A program made the translations under genes and the position numbers. Shown here in pieces: positions 35,684 through 44,962 of a stretch of 64,000 nt of DNA. Position 1 is the stretch's first letter. Every line of letters starts with the position of its first letter. Source of the DNA: CAZLMG01 sp964560765 (GTDB lineage Bacteria > Bdellovibrionota_B > Oligoflexia > Oligoflexales > CAZLMG01); NCBI GenBank assembly GCA_964560765.1, contig CAZLMG010000006.1, positions 110,865-174,864 on the forward strand. The letters run 5' to 3'. The notes below the pieces were generated by a model that saw nothing but the letters and a program-made list of their open reading frames with translations, was not told the origin of the DNA and did no database searches.

Positions 35684-36769
35684 ATGAAAATCAGTTTTAA
35701 TATTCTGATATTATTGTTAAATATTGCATGGGTGGCACCAGCGGCGGGTCAGCAGACTCTGCCCTTTCTTCGAACTGACAGTCCAAACTTCGCCTCTCCT
35801 GCCCAAATTCGGCAAGTTACCCAGCTGGATCGTATCGATTTCAGTGCCGGAACCCGCAGCGAGCAAAGCCTAACTTCGGCGCGCATTGACACCGGCAGCG
35901 CCGAGATCGACTCGCTTCTAGATACGCAGTTTGCTCGCGCGACCTGGATCAATCATTTTGGCAAAGCGCGGGGTCGCCTAGGTCTGCGTGTGAGTGCAGC
36001 TCGCATCTACAGCACCCTAACGACGGCGACGAGAGACGAGAGGGGGCTTTTGCAGCAGAGCAACGAACTTATGGCCGATGAATTGGTGGGTAGCGAGTTT
36101 CGATTGGCCCCGGTTATGGCTTTTACTCTTGGTGATCTATTTACCATCGGCGCCGAATTGGAACTTCAGCAGACGCGAGTCCCTCTCGACAAAGGTGAGT
36201 TAGAGGTTAGCCTGCAAACACTGCGAATGGCGGCCCTCGTCCATTTTCCCACGTTAGAGATGGGAGTTGTACTCCAACCAGCCACGAGCGGCAGTGTGAA
36301 GAGTAGTGATCAGGCGTCGACAGCAGAGCTGGAGTCCAAATTGTCGACGTCACAGGGTGCCATTTGGACGGCGCACGTCCGCTCAACACTGGGAGAGCTC
36401 CTGACGGTGGGAGTAAATTCCCAGTTCATCCAGGTCGTGGCCAAAGGGGGAACAACTGTTCCGATGCAAGATCATTGGCAGCATACTGCCTTTGTGCAAT
36501 TGCCGGTAAACGAGGAGTTGCAGGTTGAAGCCTACGTTCGCAAGCGTGATGCATCTCATGCAAATGCCAACGATAGTACCGCGGACACAGTTGAGCGATT
36601 GGAAATGGGAATGGGCCTGGAGTTTGCTCTGACTACCGCGACGAGAATTGTCATGACGGGCGCGGTTAGTGAAGCCGAGGCCGCTCGCAGCGATGCCAAT
36701 TCAGGTGCGCAACTCAATATGGCCAATCAGATGCGGCAAATTTCCGCTGGTGCCGTCATCGCTTTGTAA
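35684..36769 (+). CDS. Outer-membrane beta-barrel-like protein
   Basis: 361 residues from ATG 35684 (GGAGG four bases upstream; ATG 35651 lacks a site). The signal peptide cleaves near PAAG-Q. The mature protein consists of alternating amphipathic strands of 9-12 residues (RGRLGLRVSAARIYSTLTTA, MAALVHFPTLEMGVVLQPA, RLEMGMGLEFALTTATRIVMTG) separated by polar loops, ending in an aliphatic C-terminal strand. This suggests a 10-14-stranded outer-membrane barrel. It resembles in style the barrels at 39.9 and 45 kb. Its function is unknown. Confidence 0.6.
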   Translation: MKISFNILILLLNIAWVAPAAGQQTLPFLRTDSPNFASPAQIRQVTQLDRIDFSAGTRSEQSLTSARIDTGSAEIDSLLDTQFARATWINHFGKARGRLGLRVSAARIYSTLTTATRDERGLLQQSNELMADELVGSEFRLAPVMAFTLGDLFTIGAELELQQTRVPLDKGELEVSLQTLRMAALVHFPTLEMGVVLQPATSGSVKSSDQASTAELESKLSTSQGAIWTAHVRSTLGELLTVGVNSQFIQVVAKGGTTVPMQDHWQHTAFVQLPVNEELQVEAYVRKRDASHANANDSTADTVERLEMGMGLEFALTTATRIVMTGAVSEAEAARSDANSGAQLNMANQMRQISAGAVIAL

Positions 36770-36787
36770 GGCAACAAGTGCTCTCGT

Positions 36788-38197
36788 CTAAGGTGGGCAC
36801 TCTAGCAGCGGCTCGGTGTTGGCAAGCAGATAGCTATCAGCCACGACGACGCCCTTGGCGAGAAGACCCATCATTGCCAATGCTGCTAACAGGCATGGCA
36901 GCGCCACTTGCAGACTTCGCTTCCAGCCAAGGACAAGCATCTCTCCGACGGCAAAGCTGATAAGAATTAATTCCTGTGCCAAAGGCACGACAAAATAGCG
37001 GGGTGTAACGCTCATCATGGCGTGCATGGATACCTTCAAGAAAATCGACGCAGCGATTGCTAACATGATCGGCGAACGTCGGACAATGGCGACGCCGAAT
37101 GCCGCCAGTGCCGCAACATGTATCACCAAAACCCACCGCCAGCTGAAGGGTTCGGCCCAATCCAGCCATTTCTTTGCTGAAGCTCTCGCTTCCAATGGCA
37201 ATAGGTCGGGGCGCAGGGACCAATACAGTGTACCACCTCCGATTCCTCTCCAGCTCGTGACCGTGCTATGGAAGGCCCGGACGGCATGGTAACTTGGGCG
37301 ACGCACAAATTCGTCAAGGGCAAGTCGGCGAAAGAGGCGGTCGGTGTTCTCGCCAGGCCTTTGCTGTGACTCGTGACACGGCAAGAGATAGTCCGGAACT
37401 CTCCAGGTCTCTGGATAGACTCCTGGCATAAAGGTTCCAAGCAAAGCGAATCCGGAGCTATTCGGTGCCAGCTTGAACTGCCCACTTCCCGCCTGGCGTT
37501 GAGCCGCAATCGCAGACAAGAGTCCCATCAAGGATAAGCAGCCAATGAGCAAGTTGCGCTGGCGGCGGACTGGGTCTGCCCAGCAGGCCATGGCGGCAAA
37601 GGGCATCGTCGCTAACAGCATTTCCGGTCGAATCCAGGTGCAGAGAGCTAGGAGGACAGCCGACAAAATAGGAGAGCTGCGCCGCAGGATCCACGATCGC
37701 GTGGCGACGACGACCGAGGTAACGACCGGAAACAATACCCAGTTATCCGAACTGACAACACCGGATGTCAGAATCAGATCGGGCCAAAAGGCCAATAGCG
37801 CCGCAGAAAGCAGGCGCACAGGCATCGATACGCAATCGCGAAGTACCATCCATGGCAGCAGTGGTAGTATTCCCGTTATGGTAGCCGTCGCCCAACGCGC
37901 GAGCGTATCCATATGCACCGGGATGATCCAGGATAGCGCCGCAAGGAGAGAGGGTAAGCCAGCAGCCCGCAATTCCCATGACGGACTTCCCGTTGCCCAA
38001 ACAGTGTCTCGAATCGCCTCTGCCAGCTGAATGAATTCACGAAAATCAGAAACGGGTACGGTTGGAAAATGATAGACGACAAGAAAGCGCGAAATCAGGC
38101 TAGCGCCTGCAATGGCAAGGACTCCATACAGCGGCGACTCCTTCGTGAAAAATCGCTGCGAAAATTTCAAGCTAACTAGGGGAGCGACCCGATTCAA
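36788..38197 (-). CDS. Multi-pass membrane protein, probable GT-C glycosyltransferase
   Basis: 469 residues from a TTG at 38197 (no better ATG nearby, so the start is uncertain). There are about ten transmembrane helices. The first external loop has VSDFREFIQLAEAI, an acidic motif where PMT/ArnT-like enzymes carry catalytic Asp/Glu, and the central region has WPDLILTSGVVSSDNW and CTWIRPEMLL, both common in lipid-linked sugar transferases. It is divergent from the GT2-methyltransferase fusion gene, so the two may act together in glycan or lipid-carrier glycosylation. The exact reaction cannot be inferred. Confidence 0.6.
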   Translation of the reverse strand: MNRVAPLVSLKFSQRFFTKESPLYGVLAIAGASLISRFLVVYHFPTVPVSDFREFIQLAEAIRDTVWATGSPSWELRAAGLPSLLAALSWIIPVHMDTLARWATATITGILPLLPWMVLRDCVSMPVRLLSAALLAFWPDLILTSGVVSSDNWVLFPVVTSVVVATRSWILRRSSPILSAVLLALCTWIRPEMLLATMPFAAMACWADPVRRQRNLLIGCLSLMGLLSAIAAQRQAGSGQFKLAPNSSGFALLGTFMPGVYPETWRVPDYLLPCHESQQRPGENTDRLFRRLALDEFVRRPSYHAVRAFHSTVTSWRGIGGGTLYWSLRPDLLPLEARASAKKWLDWAEPFSWRWVLVIHVAALAAFGVAIVRRSPIMLAIAASIFLKVSMHAMMSVTPRYFVVPLAQELILISFAVGEMLVLGWKRSLQVALPCLLAALAMMGLLAKGVVVADSYLLANTEPLLECPP

Positions 38198-38285
38198 GGC
38201 TTGTGATTCCTTTGTGTCAACGATAGAGTTTTGGCATTAACCAATAGCAAATTTTGGCTCATTTGAGCAGCGAGAGTTGAAAAAA

Positions 38286-39869
38286 ATGGAGTCAACAAGC
38301 ACGCGTCTTTTTCGAGACTCGGTTGGAGAGCGCGTCCGACGGGTCAAGAATTCTGCAAACAACACCTTGATTCGGCAAATCTGCGCCGAGCAAGAGCGAT
38401 TAGGATCACAGTTCCCAAAGATTGCAGTCTTTATTCCCGCCTATGAAGCTGAGTCTTTAATCGGCGATACCCTTCGGCGCATACCCGTCGATTTAATCCC
38501 GGCCTTGCAATGCATTCGTGTCGTTGACGACGCCAGCTCCGATAGAACCGTCGAAGTCGCGCAAGCGTTCCGTGACTCAGTATCGTGGCGCGACAAACTC
38601 TTGGTCACAAGAAACGCTCGCAACCTTGGGTACGGCGGCAATCAGATCGCAGCTTATGAATGGGCGATCGCGGCAGGTTATGATTACGTCGTGATGGTGC
38701 ACGGTGATGGTCAGTATGCGCCCGAGTTCCTCGGCAATCTGATCGCTCAAGCTCTCGATGGCAAAGCGGATGCTGTGTTGGGCTCTCGGATGATGCATAA
38801 GATGTCAGCATTGGCCGGCGGCATGCCGTTCTATAAATGGGTCGGAAATCAAGTTCTCACGCGGGCGCAGAACTTGATTCTTGGAACGAATCTGCACGAA
38901 TTTCATACCGGATATCGCCTCTATTCGACAAAGGCATTGCAGGCAATTCCGTTTGCCGAAAATGACGCCGGGTTTTCTTTTGACACCCAGATACTGATTC
39001 AGTTGCGTGCACTGAACGCATCGATTGTCGAATTGCCGTACCAGGCGTTTTATGGCGATGAAAAGTGCCATGTTGATGGCCTGAAGTACGCCAGAGAAGT
39101 TCTATGGGCTGCGGTCGAATACCGCCTGCATCAATTGCACCTCTTGCGGCGCCAGCGGTATCTCGTCAAATCGGCGCCGCGCTATCAACGGAAACTGAGT
39201 CCTTACGGTTCACATGAAACTGTTCTGAAAATGGTTCATGGCCCGGCGAGGGTACTCGAACTCGGGTGCGGGGATGGTCAGGTGTCTGCGGCGTTGGCCG
39301 ACAAGGGTATGACTGTTTGTGGTGTTGATCGCGAGAGCCCTGTTGCCGAAGGAAGGCGCGCGCTTGCTGAATTTCATGCACATGATCTCAACCAGCCGCT
39401 GGCACTGACATTGAAACAGGGCAAGGATTTCGATTACGTAATCATGGCGGATGTTATTGAACACCTGACGCGCCGAGATGAGCTTCTGCATGACATTCGT
39501 TCGTTCCTGAAGGACGACGGATGCCTCATCGTGTCGACTCCAAATATCGCCAACTGGTATGTGCGACTCTCGCTGTTGATGGGCCGCTTCAATTATGGCG
39601 ATCGAGGGATTCTCGACCGCACGCACGTGCACTTCTACACGCTCGATAGTTTTATCAGCGTCATTCGGCGGGCGGGCTTCGAAATTGAAGTGGTGGAGGG
39701 GACTAGTCTACCATTCGAATTGATTCTGGCCTCTACCGGACGGAGTCGCATATGCAGGCTCGTTGATCGACTCTATTTTAGCTTGGTGCGCCTTTGGCCT
39801 AAGTTGTTTGCCTATCAGCTTGTTATCAAGGCTCGACCGGCATGGGGAAGGGGCGATTCGTTAGGTTAG
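38286..39869 (+). CDS. Fusion of GT2 glycosyltransferase and SAM methyltransferase
   Basis: 527 residues from ATG 38286. Residues 45-290 are a GT2 (GT-A fold) glycosyltransferase of the dolichol-phosphate-mannose-synthase/DPM1-like type: AVFIPAYEAE, VVDDASSDRT, MVHGDGQYAPEFL and HTGYRLYS. Residues 320-470 are a class I methyltransferase with VLELGCGDG (324-331), CGVDRES and a DVIEHL post-motif. The C-terminal tail resembles LIVSTPNIANWYVRL...HVHFYTLDSF, as in methyltransferase type 11/23 sugar-modifying enzymes. One polypeptide may therefore transfer a sugar to a lipid carrier and methylate a related substrate. It overlaps the convergent outer-membrane gene by four bases. Confidence 0.85.
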   Translation: MESTSTRLFRDSVGERVRRVKNSANNTLIRQICAEQERLGSQFPKIAVFIPAYEAESLIGDTLRRIPVDLIPALQCIRVVDDASSDRTVEVAQAFRDSVSWRDKLLVTRNARNLGYGGNQIAAYEWAIAAGYDYVVMVHGDGQYAPEFLGNLIAQALDGKADAVLGSRMMHKMSALAGGMPFYKWVGNQVLTRAQNLILGTNLHEFHTGYRLYSTKALQAIPFAENDAGFSFDTQILIQLRALNASIVELPYQAFYGDEKCHVDGLKYAREVLWAAVEYRLHQLHLLRRQRYLVKSAPRYQRKLSPYGSHETVLKMVHGPARVLELGCGDGQVSAALADKGMTVCGVDRESPVAEGRRALAEFHAHDLNQPLALTLKQGKDFDYVIMADVIEHLTRRDELLHDIRSFLKDDGCLIVSTPNIANWYVRLSLLMGRFNYGDRGILDRTHVHFYTLDSFISVIRRAGFEIEVVEGTSLPFELILASTGRSRICRLVDRLYFSLVRLWPKLFAYQLVIKARPAWGRGDSLG

Positions 39870-40966
39870 AAGCGCATTTCAATGCCGGCGCTGGCGCCAT
39901 AGGCTTTGATGATGTAGCGGGCATTTCGCGTCGCGATACTTTGTAAGTCATTTGCCTCACCATAGATAACGCCAGCAAATAGGTAGGCGTTACCCAACTG
40001 CTGTTGAAACTTCAATTGTCCCGCTGTCATCGGAATGAGCGGCAGTGAAATATCCTCGTTTGAGGAATAAGACAGCGTTTTATGCGCCGCCATTAGGCGC
40101 AGCGACATACCGGCAGCGAGGCTCGCATCAAAGGCAACGCGAATGACCATGTAATCTTCTTGCAACGTGTTGCCGTTGGCCTTGCGCGGTCCGCCGTCTC
40201 CAGCCGAAATAGCAGAGAATTCCAAGTGCGCCTGGGATGGTCCCAATCTAGTCTGAAGCACAAGTCCGATTGTAGTCGGGACGAGGAGCTCGTCGTCGGC
40301 GGTCACAGTTTCGGAAACTTCCGGTTGCGACGTGATCGTGGCTTTCGTGGAAACGCGCCGCTTGGCAGTACCGCCCTCTTGGTAGTAGAAGCCACCCTGG
40401 CCAAATCCCGCGCGCTTTACCAAACCAAAACGAGGTGCGACGACACTAGCAACTCCGTATTTGGTCGAGGATTCGACGCTTGGGCTTTCGCTATCCAAGG
40501 TGTGGGCGTTTAGGTAGTGGTAGGACGCACCACCGAATACTTCAATTCCAGTTGCTGTCAATAGCGTCACATCCAAAGATGGGCGACCTGTATAGGCGAT
40601 AGCCTCGTCAATCTTTCGAGGCTCGCTGCCAGTATGCCGCTTCAGTATGTTTCCCTCGACATCGACTACGATGCGAACGCCAAAGCGACCGTCGATCGGC
40701 ACGTTGCTGCCGGCGCGACTAGCCACGATAAGACTGCGATCGTAGGTGGTCTCATCCGGGGGAAAGGAGGTGACGCTGCCATCGATAAGAAAAGCTTCCG
40801 CTGTCGTCCAGAAATCAGCCGCTCGGCGATAGCTAAGGGCATCGCGTCCAATGGAATGATCGCGAACGATGCTGTAATCGTGCGCTGCTACAGCACTCGG
40901 CCATGCGGCAACGATGGCCAAAAAGAGTGGAGTCGCCCATGAGTGAGGTACCGATCGGCTGCGCAC
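39866..40966 (-). CDS. Outer-membrane beta-barrel-like protein
   Basis: 366 residues from GTG 40966, chosen for the GGGAGG upstream. The signal peptide cleaves after AVAA. The mature chain shows alternating amphipathic strands (DVTLLTATGIEVFGGASYHY, MVIRVAFDASLAAGMSLRLM, YIIKAYGASAGIEMRF) and ends in Phe, the classic C-terminal residue recognised by the Bam machinery. Probably an integral outer-membrane protein; porin or transporter function is not known. Its stop shares bases with that of the GT2-methyltransferase gene. Confidence 0.65.
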   Translation of the reverse strand: MRSRSVPHSWATPLFLAIVAAWPSAVAAHDYSIVRDHSIGRDALSYRRAADFWTTAEAFLIDGSVTSFPPDETTYDRSLIVASRAGSNVPIDGRFGVRIVVDVEGNILKRHTGSEPRKIDEAIAYTGRPSLDVTLLTATGIEVFGGASYHYLNAHTLDSESPSVESSTKYGVASVVAPRFGLVKRAGFGQGGFYYQEGGTAKRRVSTKATITSQPEVSETVTADDELLVPTTIGLVLQTRLGPSQAHLEFSAISAGDGGPRKANGNTLQEDYMVIRVAFDASLAAGMSLRLMAAHKTLSYSSNEDISLPLIPMTAGQLKFQQQLGNAYLFAGVIYGEANDLQSIATRNARYIIKAYGASAGIEMRF

Positions 40967-41175
40967 GAGCTCAAGCCCTCCCGTCAAACAAAAACGTGAG
41001 ATTTATGCTTCTCATTCTACCACATTGCGGATCAGCTGGGGTGCTCGTCGAGCTCCCTCTGGAGTCGAAAAAACACAGTCAAATTAGTGAGATGCTGGGT
41101 GTCGTGCGGTGAGCGGTTAAGAGCTTGCGAGTCAGAACCGAAGAGCTTGATGGGGCAAGGTGTGGGAGTTTGTCT

Positions 41176-41877
41176 ATGTTTATGACATCGAAGCTTTGTG
41201 TGCGACTCGTTGCAAGACAGGCAGGGGTCTTCATCCTGGCGGTGACTCTCAGCGGCTGTTTCTTTTTTCGCAAACGTGAGTCGGGCGGTAAATCGGCGGC
41301 GAGCAGTAATTCCACCGTACTCGGCACGCCTTTGGGCGACCGGGCTGGCAGTGCCGATGAAGCTGCATTGCAGGAGCTATACGCGTTGACTTCCCCGCAT
41401 GCGCCAGCGGGAATTCGACCAGACCCTGACGTCATGGTTCGGCGTTTGCTGCGGCAGTATCGCGACGAGGGAGCGACGGTGGCACGGGAGATTGGTCGCG
41501 TCGAACAGTTTCGACTGCTACTAGGTGGTGCGAACGAGGATTTTACGACAAACCCGCAAGAAACATATGATGCGACATCATTATTAGCGAGTTACAAAGT
41601 GGCGGAGGAAGTCTGCATCGGCTTGGTGGACCCTCGGCGCGACTCACACGGTGATTGGGAAACGATTCTGCCTGCATCGCCAAGTGATCTGCAGACGAAC
41701 TTGCTCTTTTTGGCCCAGCGCTTCATGGGCCGACCTTCAGAAAAAATCGACTCTAGTGTGATCACTCAGTTAAGTGAAATCGTCCGGGCGGGAACGCCAT
41801 CTGGTTCCTACTCGTACGCAAGTTATATACCAGCGTGTGCGGCTCTGGCGATTGATGCCGAGTCGCTGCTGCTGTAG
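41176..41877 (+). CDS. Lipoprotein, first gene of a cytochrome/DUF1501 operon
   Basis: 233 residues from ATG 41176 (GGGAG seven bases upstream). The lipobox is TLSGC (Cys28). The mature part is helical and hydrophilic, with a conserved-looking SYASYIPACAALAI near the end. No family is recognised. Twelve bases later begins the CxxCH protein gene, and all four genes to 46117 are closely spaced on the same strand. It is probably a periplasmic or surface partner of that system. Confidence 0.65.
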   Translation: MFMTSKLCVRLVARQAGVFILAVTLSGCFFFRKRESGGKSAASSNSTVLGTPLGDRAGSADEAALQELYALTSPHAPAGIRPDPDVMVRRLLRQYRDEGATVAREIGRVEQFRLLLGGANEDFTTNPQETYDATSLLASYKVAEEVCIGLVDPRRDSHGDWETILPASPSDLQTNLLFLAQRFMGRPSEKIDSSVITQLSEIVRAGTPSGSYSYASYIPACAALAIDAESLLL

Positions 41878-41889
41878 GGGAGTGGTTTT

Positions 41890-43578
41890 ATGTTCCTCAG
41901 ATGGTGCAAACAGCGCAACTCTTCAGGAAGAAATTCCTGGACGCACGTGGCTGTGCTTGCCTCCTTCACACTTACCTCATGGCTGTCGACGGTAAGCGAG
42001 GCGGTTGCCGAGGAGGATCTGGAACGGGCCCTGCGTCGGGCGCAATACCTTCTGAACGCCTCAACTCCAACGGATCAACAATTTTCCTCAGGTGCTGGTG
42101 ACTTTGAATCGTACCGTGGTGCCGTCCGTTCCTTTTTAGATGATCGGAATTTTTACGATGTGCTGATGCGCTACCATCAACGAACATTCGGCGTTGGTCT
42201 CAAGAATGAATACCTGGATGAGTTGCAGCGGGATGATATCGACAATAAGGTGACGAAGTTCTCGCGCATCACCTGTTCGCGGGATTGGGAGGGACGAACG
42301 ACGCGTTTTCGTTGTCAATGGCCAGAAGAGACAAGTGCCTGTTCACGTGCCCAAGAGCAACCCGTATCGATCTTTTGGTATCCGGGAATCATTGCCTGGG
42401 CATGTCCATCTGTCATCGAGTCTTGCGGTACTGATTTGAGTCAATGTTTCATCGAGTACAGCAACGAAGACGAGGCCAAAAATAGCGAGCTGGGAACGAC
42501 GGAAACATTTGACTCGCGCTTTGCGGTGATCAAGTCGCTGGGATTGCAGGCGGCGGGATTGGCGACCATGGTGGCCGTGGAAAATTATCCTTATACGAAG
42601 ATCTTGGAGCCGGGCTTATCGGCGGTCGATGGGGCTGTAGCCCACTTTTACCGACTCAATAAGCATTTTAAAGTTAATCAAATGAACATTCCGGACCAGG
42701 TTCTAGCATTGACCAGCAATGTGGGTTTGACGGACACGCGCTTTCGCTTGGTGAACGCAGGCTTTGCCTATGACCAAGGTGGGGTCTTGACGCTCTTCGG
42801 GTGGTTGCGTCGCTATGACAAAAATCGCACCCGGGCGAATCAGTTGTACGAACGCTTGCTCTGTCGGAAGTTCACCTCGGAATTGCCGCGGGTGTTTCCG
42901 CAGGACCCTGGGAATTTGCGCGAAGCGCCTGGTTGCAGCGGTTGCCACGCGACTCTTGATCCCCTCGCAGATTTCTTCAATACCTGGGGCGAGGGAGGCG
43001 AGTTTTATCTCGGACAGGGCCAAGCCACTGACACGTACTTCAACAATCAGACCGGCTCCTATGTATCCGACTTGGCGGATATCATCCGCATGGACGAAGC
43101 GTTTGCAGCATGTCAGGTGCAGCATGTTTGGGAGTGGTTGATTGGTCGCAAGTTTTATCACGAAGAGGCGGATCTGCGCGCCGGTTTAACCAACTATTTC
43201 GTGAACTCGAACTACAGCTTTAAAGAGCTGGTATTCGCCGTGGCGACGCATCCTGTTTTCCTAAATGGCGCACGCGGCGACGGCTTGGTAACTGATCCTT
43301 TGGAAGAGCCTCCACTTGGCTCAGTCGCCGGTGCCACGGAGCGTGAGTGCACAACGACCATCGATTTCAACACCGACATCGCTCCAAGTCTGGGCTACTG
43401 CACGGGCTGCCATAATAGCAGCAGCGGTAACCGACAGGACCTTTCCGACGAAACGGACTGGGTCACTTGGGGATCTCAGTCGGTCAACATGATGGCCAGC
43501 GGTGTTATGCCGCCAGGTCAGTCTGGCCCGGACATTCTCGAATTCAAAGAGAAGGTTCGTTGCTGGTTGGAGCAGTAG
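41890..43578 (+). CDS. Exported double-CxxCH cytochrome-like protein
   Basis: 562 residues; ATG 41890 has GGGGAG seven bases upstream. The signal peptide spans about residues 1-40. Two haem c attachment motifs are present: CSGCH (349-353) within EAPGCSGCHATLDPLADFF, which resembles the DUF1588/DUF1585-type region of planctomycete-like proteins, and CTGCH (504-508) in a C-terminal cytochrome-like domain ending in MPPGQ, where Met could be the sixth ligand. The N-terminal 340 residues are of the DUF1592/1595 helical style. It is followed two bases later by the DUF1501 gene. Together they suggest an extracytoplasmic redox or binding complex of unknown substrate. Confidence 0.7.
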   Translation: MFLRWCKQRNSSGRNSWTHVAVLASFTLTSWLSTVSEAVAEEDLERALRRAQYLLNASTPTDQQFSSGAGDFESYRGAVRSFLDDRNFYDVLMRYHQRTFGVGLKNEYLDELQRDDIDNKVTKFSRITCSRDWEGRTTRFRCQWPEETSACSRAQEQPVSIFWYPGIIAWACPSVIESCGTDLSQCFIEYSNEDEAKNSELGTTETFDSRFAVIKSLGLQAAGLATMVAVENYPYTKILEPGLSAVDGAVAHFYRLNKHFKVNQMNIPDQVLALTSNVGLTDTRFRLVNAGFAYDQGGVLTLFGWLRRYDKNRTRANQLYERLLCRKFTSELPRVFPQDPGNLREAPGCSGCHATLDPLADFFNTWGEGGEFYLGQGQATDTYFNNQTGSYVSDLADIIRMDEAFAACQVQHVWEWLIGRKFYHEEADLRAGLTNYFVNSNYSFKELVFAVATHPVFLNGARGDGLVTDPLEEPPLGSVAGATERECTTTIDFNTDIAPSLGYCTGCHNSSSGNRQDLSDETDWVTWGSQSVNMMASGVMPPGQSGPDILEFKEKVRCWLEQ

Positions 43579-43580
43579 CC

Positions 43581-44951
43581 ATGAGTCAAAAGAAGAAATC
43601 AGCGCCTGAAAAGGTCTATGGTCTTGCGACGGGGACGCAGTTTTGTCTACCGCAGCACATGTATGCTTTAAGCCGCCGGCAGTTTCTGCAAACGGGCGTC
43701 ACCTTTACAGGTTATATGGCAGCAAGCCAACTGTTGGGAATTCCCGCTTCGGCGCAGGCGAGTTATACGCCCAGGCGCCGACTCGTTTGGATCAATATGG
43801 GCGGCGGTTGGGACATATTGGAAGTTACCGATCCAAAAGTTCGCTCCACCTCCGGAATCGACATGTCCTATACCTGGGAGCAGGCGGCGGCGTTAGCAGG
43901 CACCAATGGTGACGTTAAGATTGGTCGTTGGTTGCCGAATTTGGCTGCGCGCGGTGAAGACATACTAGTTGTGCGCGGTATCGGAATGGGAACAACTTCG
44001 CATGAAGCCGGTAGTGTCTATATGGATACGGGCGTCCTGAGTAACGCGGGCAATGTCAATGCCGCTTCCATACCAGCTATTGTCGCGTCGGAGAGTGCGG
44101 CCACGATCCCAATCATTCAGCTCAATGGCGGCAGCGAGCCGATGACCGATCGTGGTTTGCTGAATCCCGTCTCGACGGTACGGGCCCAGAATCTTTCGCT
44201 CTATCGTGCCATGTATCCGTCCTCAGCCACAGAAAGCGCACTGCGTCTCAAGATTCTTGATTATGTGAAGGGATCTCTCGATCGCGTTAGCGCCGATGTT
44301 GGCGAGAACGATCGGTTGACGGCTCTAGCCACGGCAGAAGCGAAGATTCGCGGTCAAATCGAGGGCAACGTTGCATCGAAGCTGGAGCTGACAGAGGCTG
44401 ATCGGGCAGTGTTCACTTCGGGTGCGCCCGCGAACATGAACCGAGGCTTGATCGACCCGTTCGCTCTAACTGCGAAGTTAATCAAGAACGATCTTGTCAC
44501 TTGCATCAACCTCGGAGTCGGGGGGTTTGACACTCACTCCAACCAAGAGCCGCGCTTACAGCCAATTCTGCAGGGTTTTGATTTTGCCTTGGCCACCATG
44601 ATTGACCAATTGCGCGAGGCGAATAAGTTAGACGATACATTGATTGTGGTTTACTCCGACTTCGGCCGAACGCCTAAGATCAACGGTTCCAATGGTAGGG
44701 ACCATTGGCCCGTCGGCGGGGCATTGATGATCGGAGGGGGCATCGCCGGCGGTCGCGCCGTTGGCTCGACGGATGACAACTTGCGTGCGATCGGGGTGAA
44801 TCCGACGACAGGCGCGGAAGATAGCAGCGCCGATGTTCTGAGTCCTAGTAACCTAGGTGGTAGCGTCATTTCGTTGTGTCTAGGCAGTGAGTATGATTAC
44901 CGAGTCTCGTATTTGCCGCCGGTTGCGGCATTGACGCGGCTCAAGACGTAG
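43581..44951 (+). CDS. Tat-exported DUF1501-family protein
   Basis: 456 residues from ATG 43581. The leader contains SRRQFLQTG, a twin-arginine (Tat) motif (Arg32-Arg33), then a hydrophobic segment and AQA cleavage. The mature protein has the DUF1501 (sulfatase/alkaline-phosphatase-like fold) features: RRRLVWINMGGGWD, GTTSHEAGS, GVGGFDTHSNQEP, VVYSDFGRTPKINGSNGRDHW. DUF1501 genes are typically paired with DUF1800 or DUF1585-type cytochrome genes in bacteria; here the CxxCH gene precedes it. Metal-dependent hydrolysis is suspected but unproven. The next gene begins around its stop codon. Confidence 0.82.
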   Translation: MSQKKKSAPEKVYGLATGTQFCLPQHMYALSRRQFLQTGVTFTGYMAASQLLGIPASAQASYTPRRRLVWINMGGGWDILEVTDPKVRSTSGIDMSYTWEQAAALAGTNGDVKIGRWLPNLAARGEDILVVRGIGMGTTSHEAGSVYMDTGVLSNAGNVNAASIPAIVASESAATIPIIQLNGGSEPMTDRGLLNPVSTVRAQNLSLYRAMYPSSATESALRLKILDYVKGSLDRVSADVGENDRLTALATAEAKIRGQIEGNVASKLELTEADRAVFTSGAPANMNRGLIDPFALTAKLIKNDLVTCINLGVGGFDTHSNQEPRLQPILQGFDFALATMIDQLREANKLDDTLIVVYSDFGRTPKINGSNGRDHWPVGGALMIGGGIAGGRAVGSTDDNLRAIGVNPTTGAEDSSADVLSPSNLGGSVISLCLGSEYDYRVSYLPPVAALTRLKT

Positions 44952-44962
44952 TGGTGGGAGCC

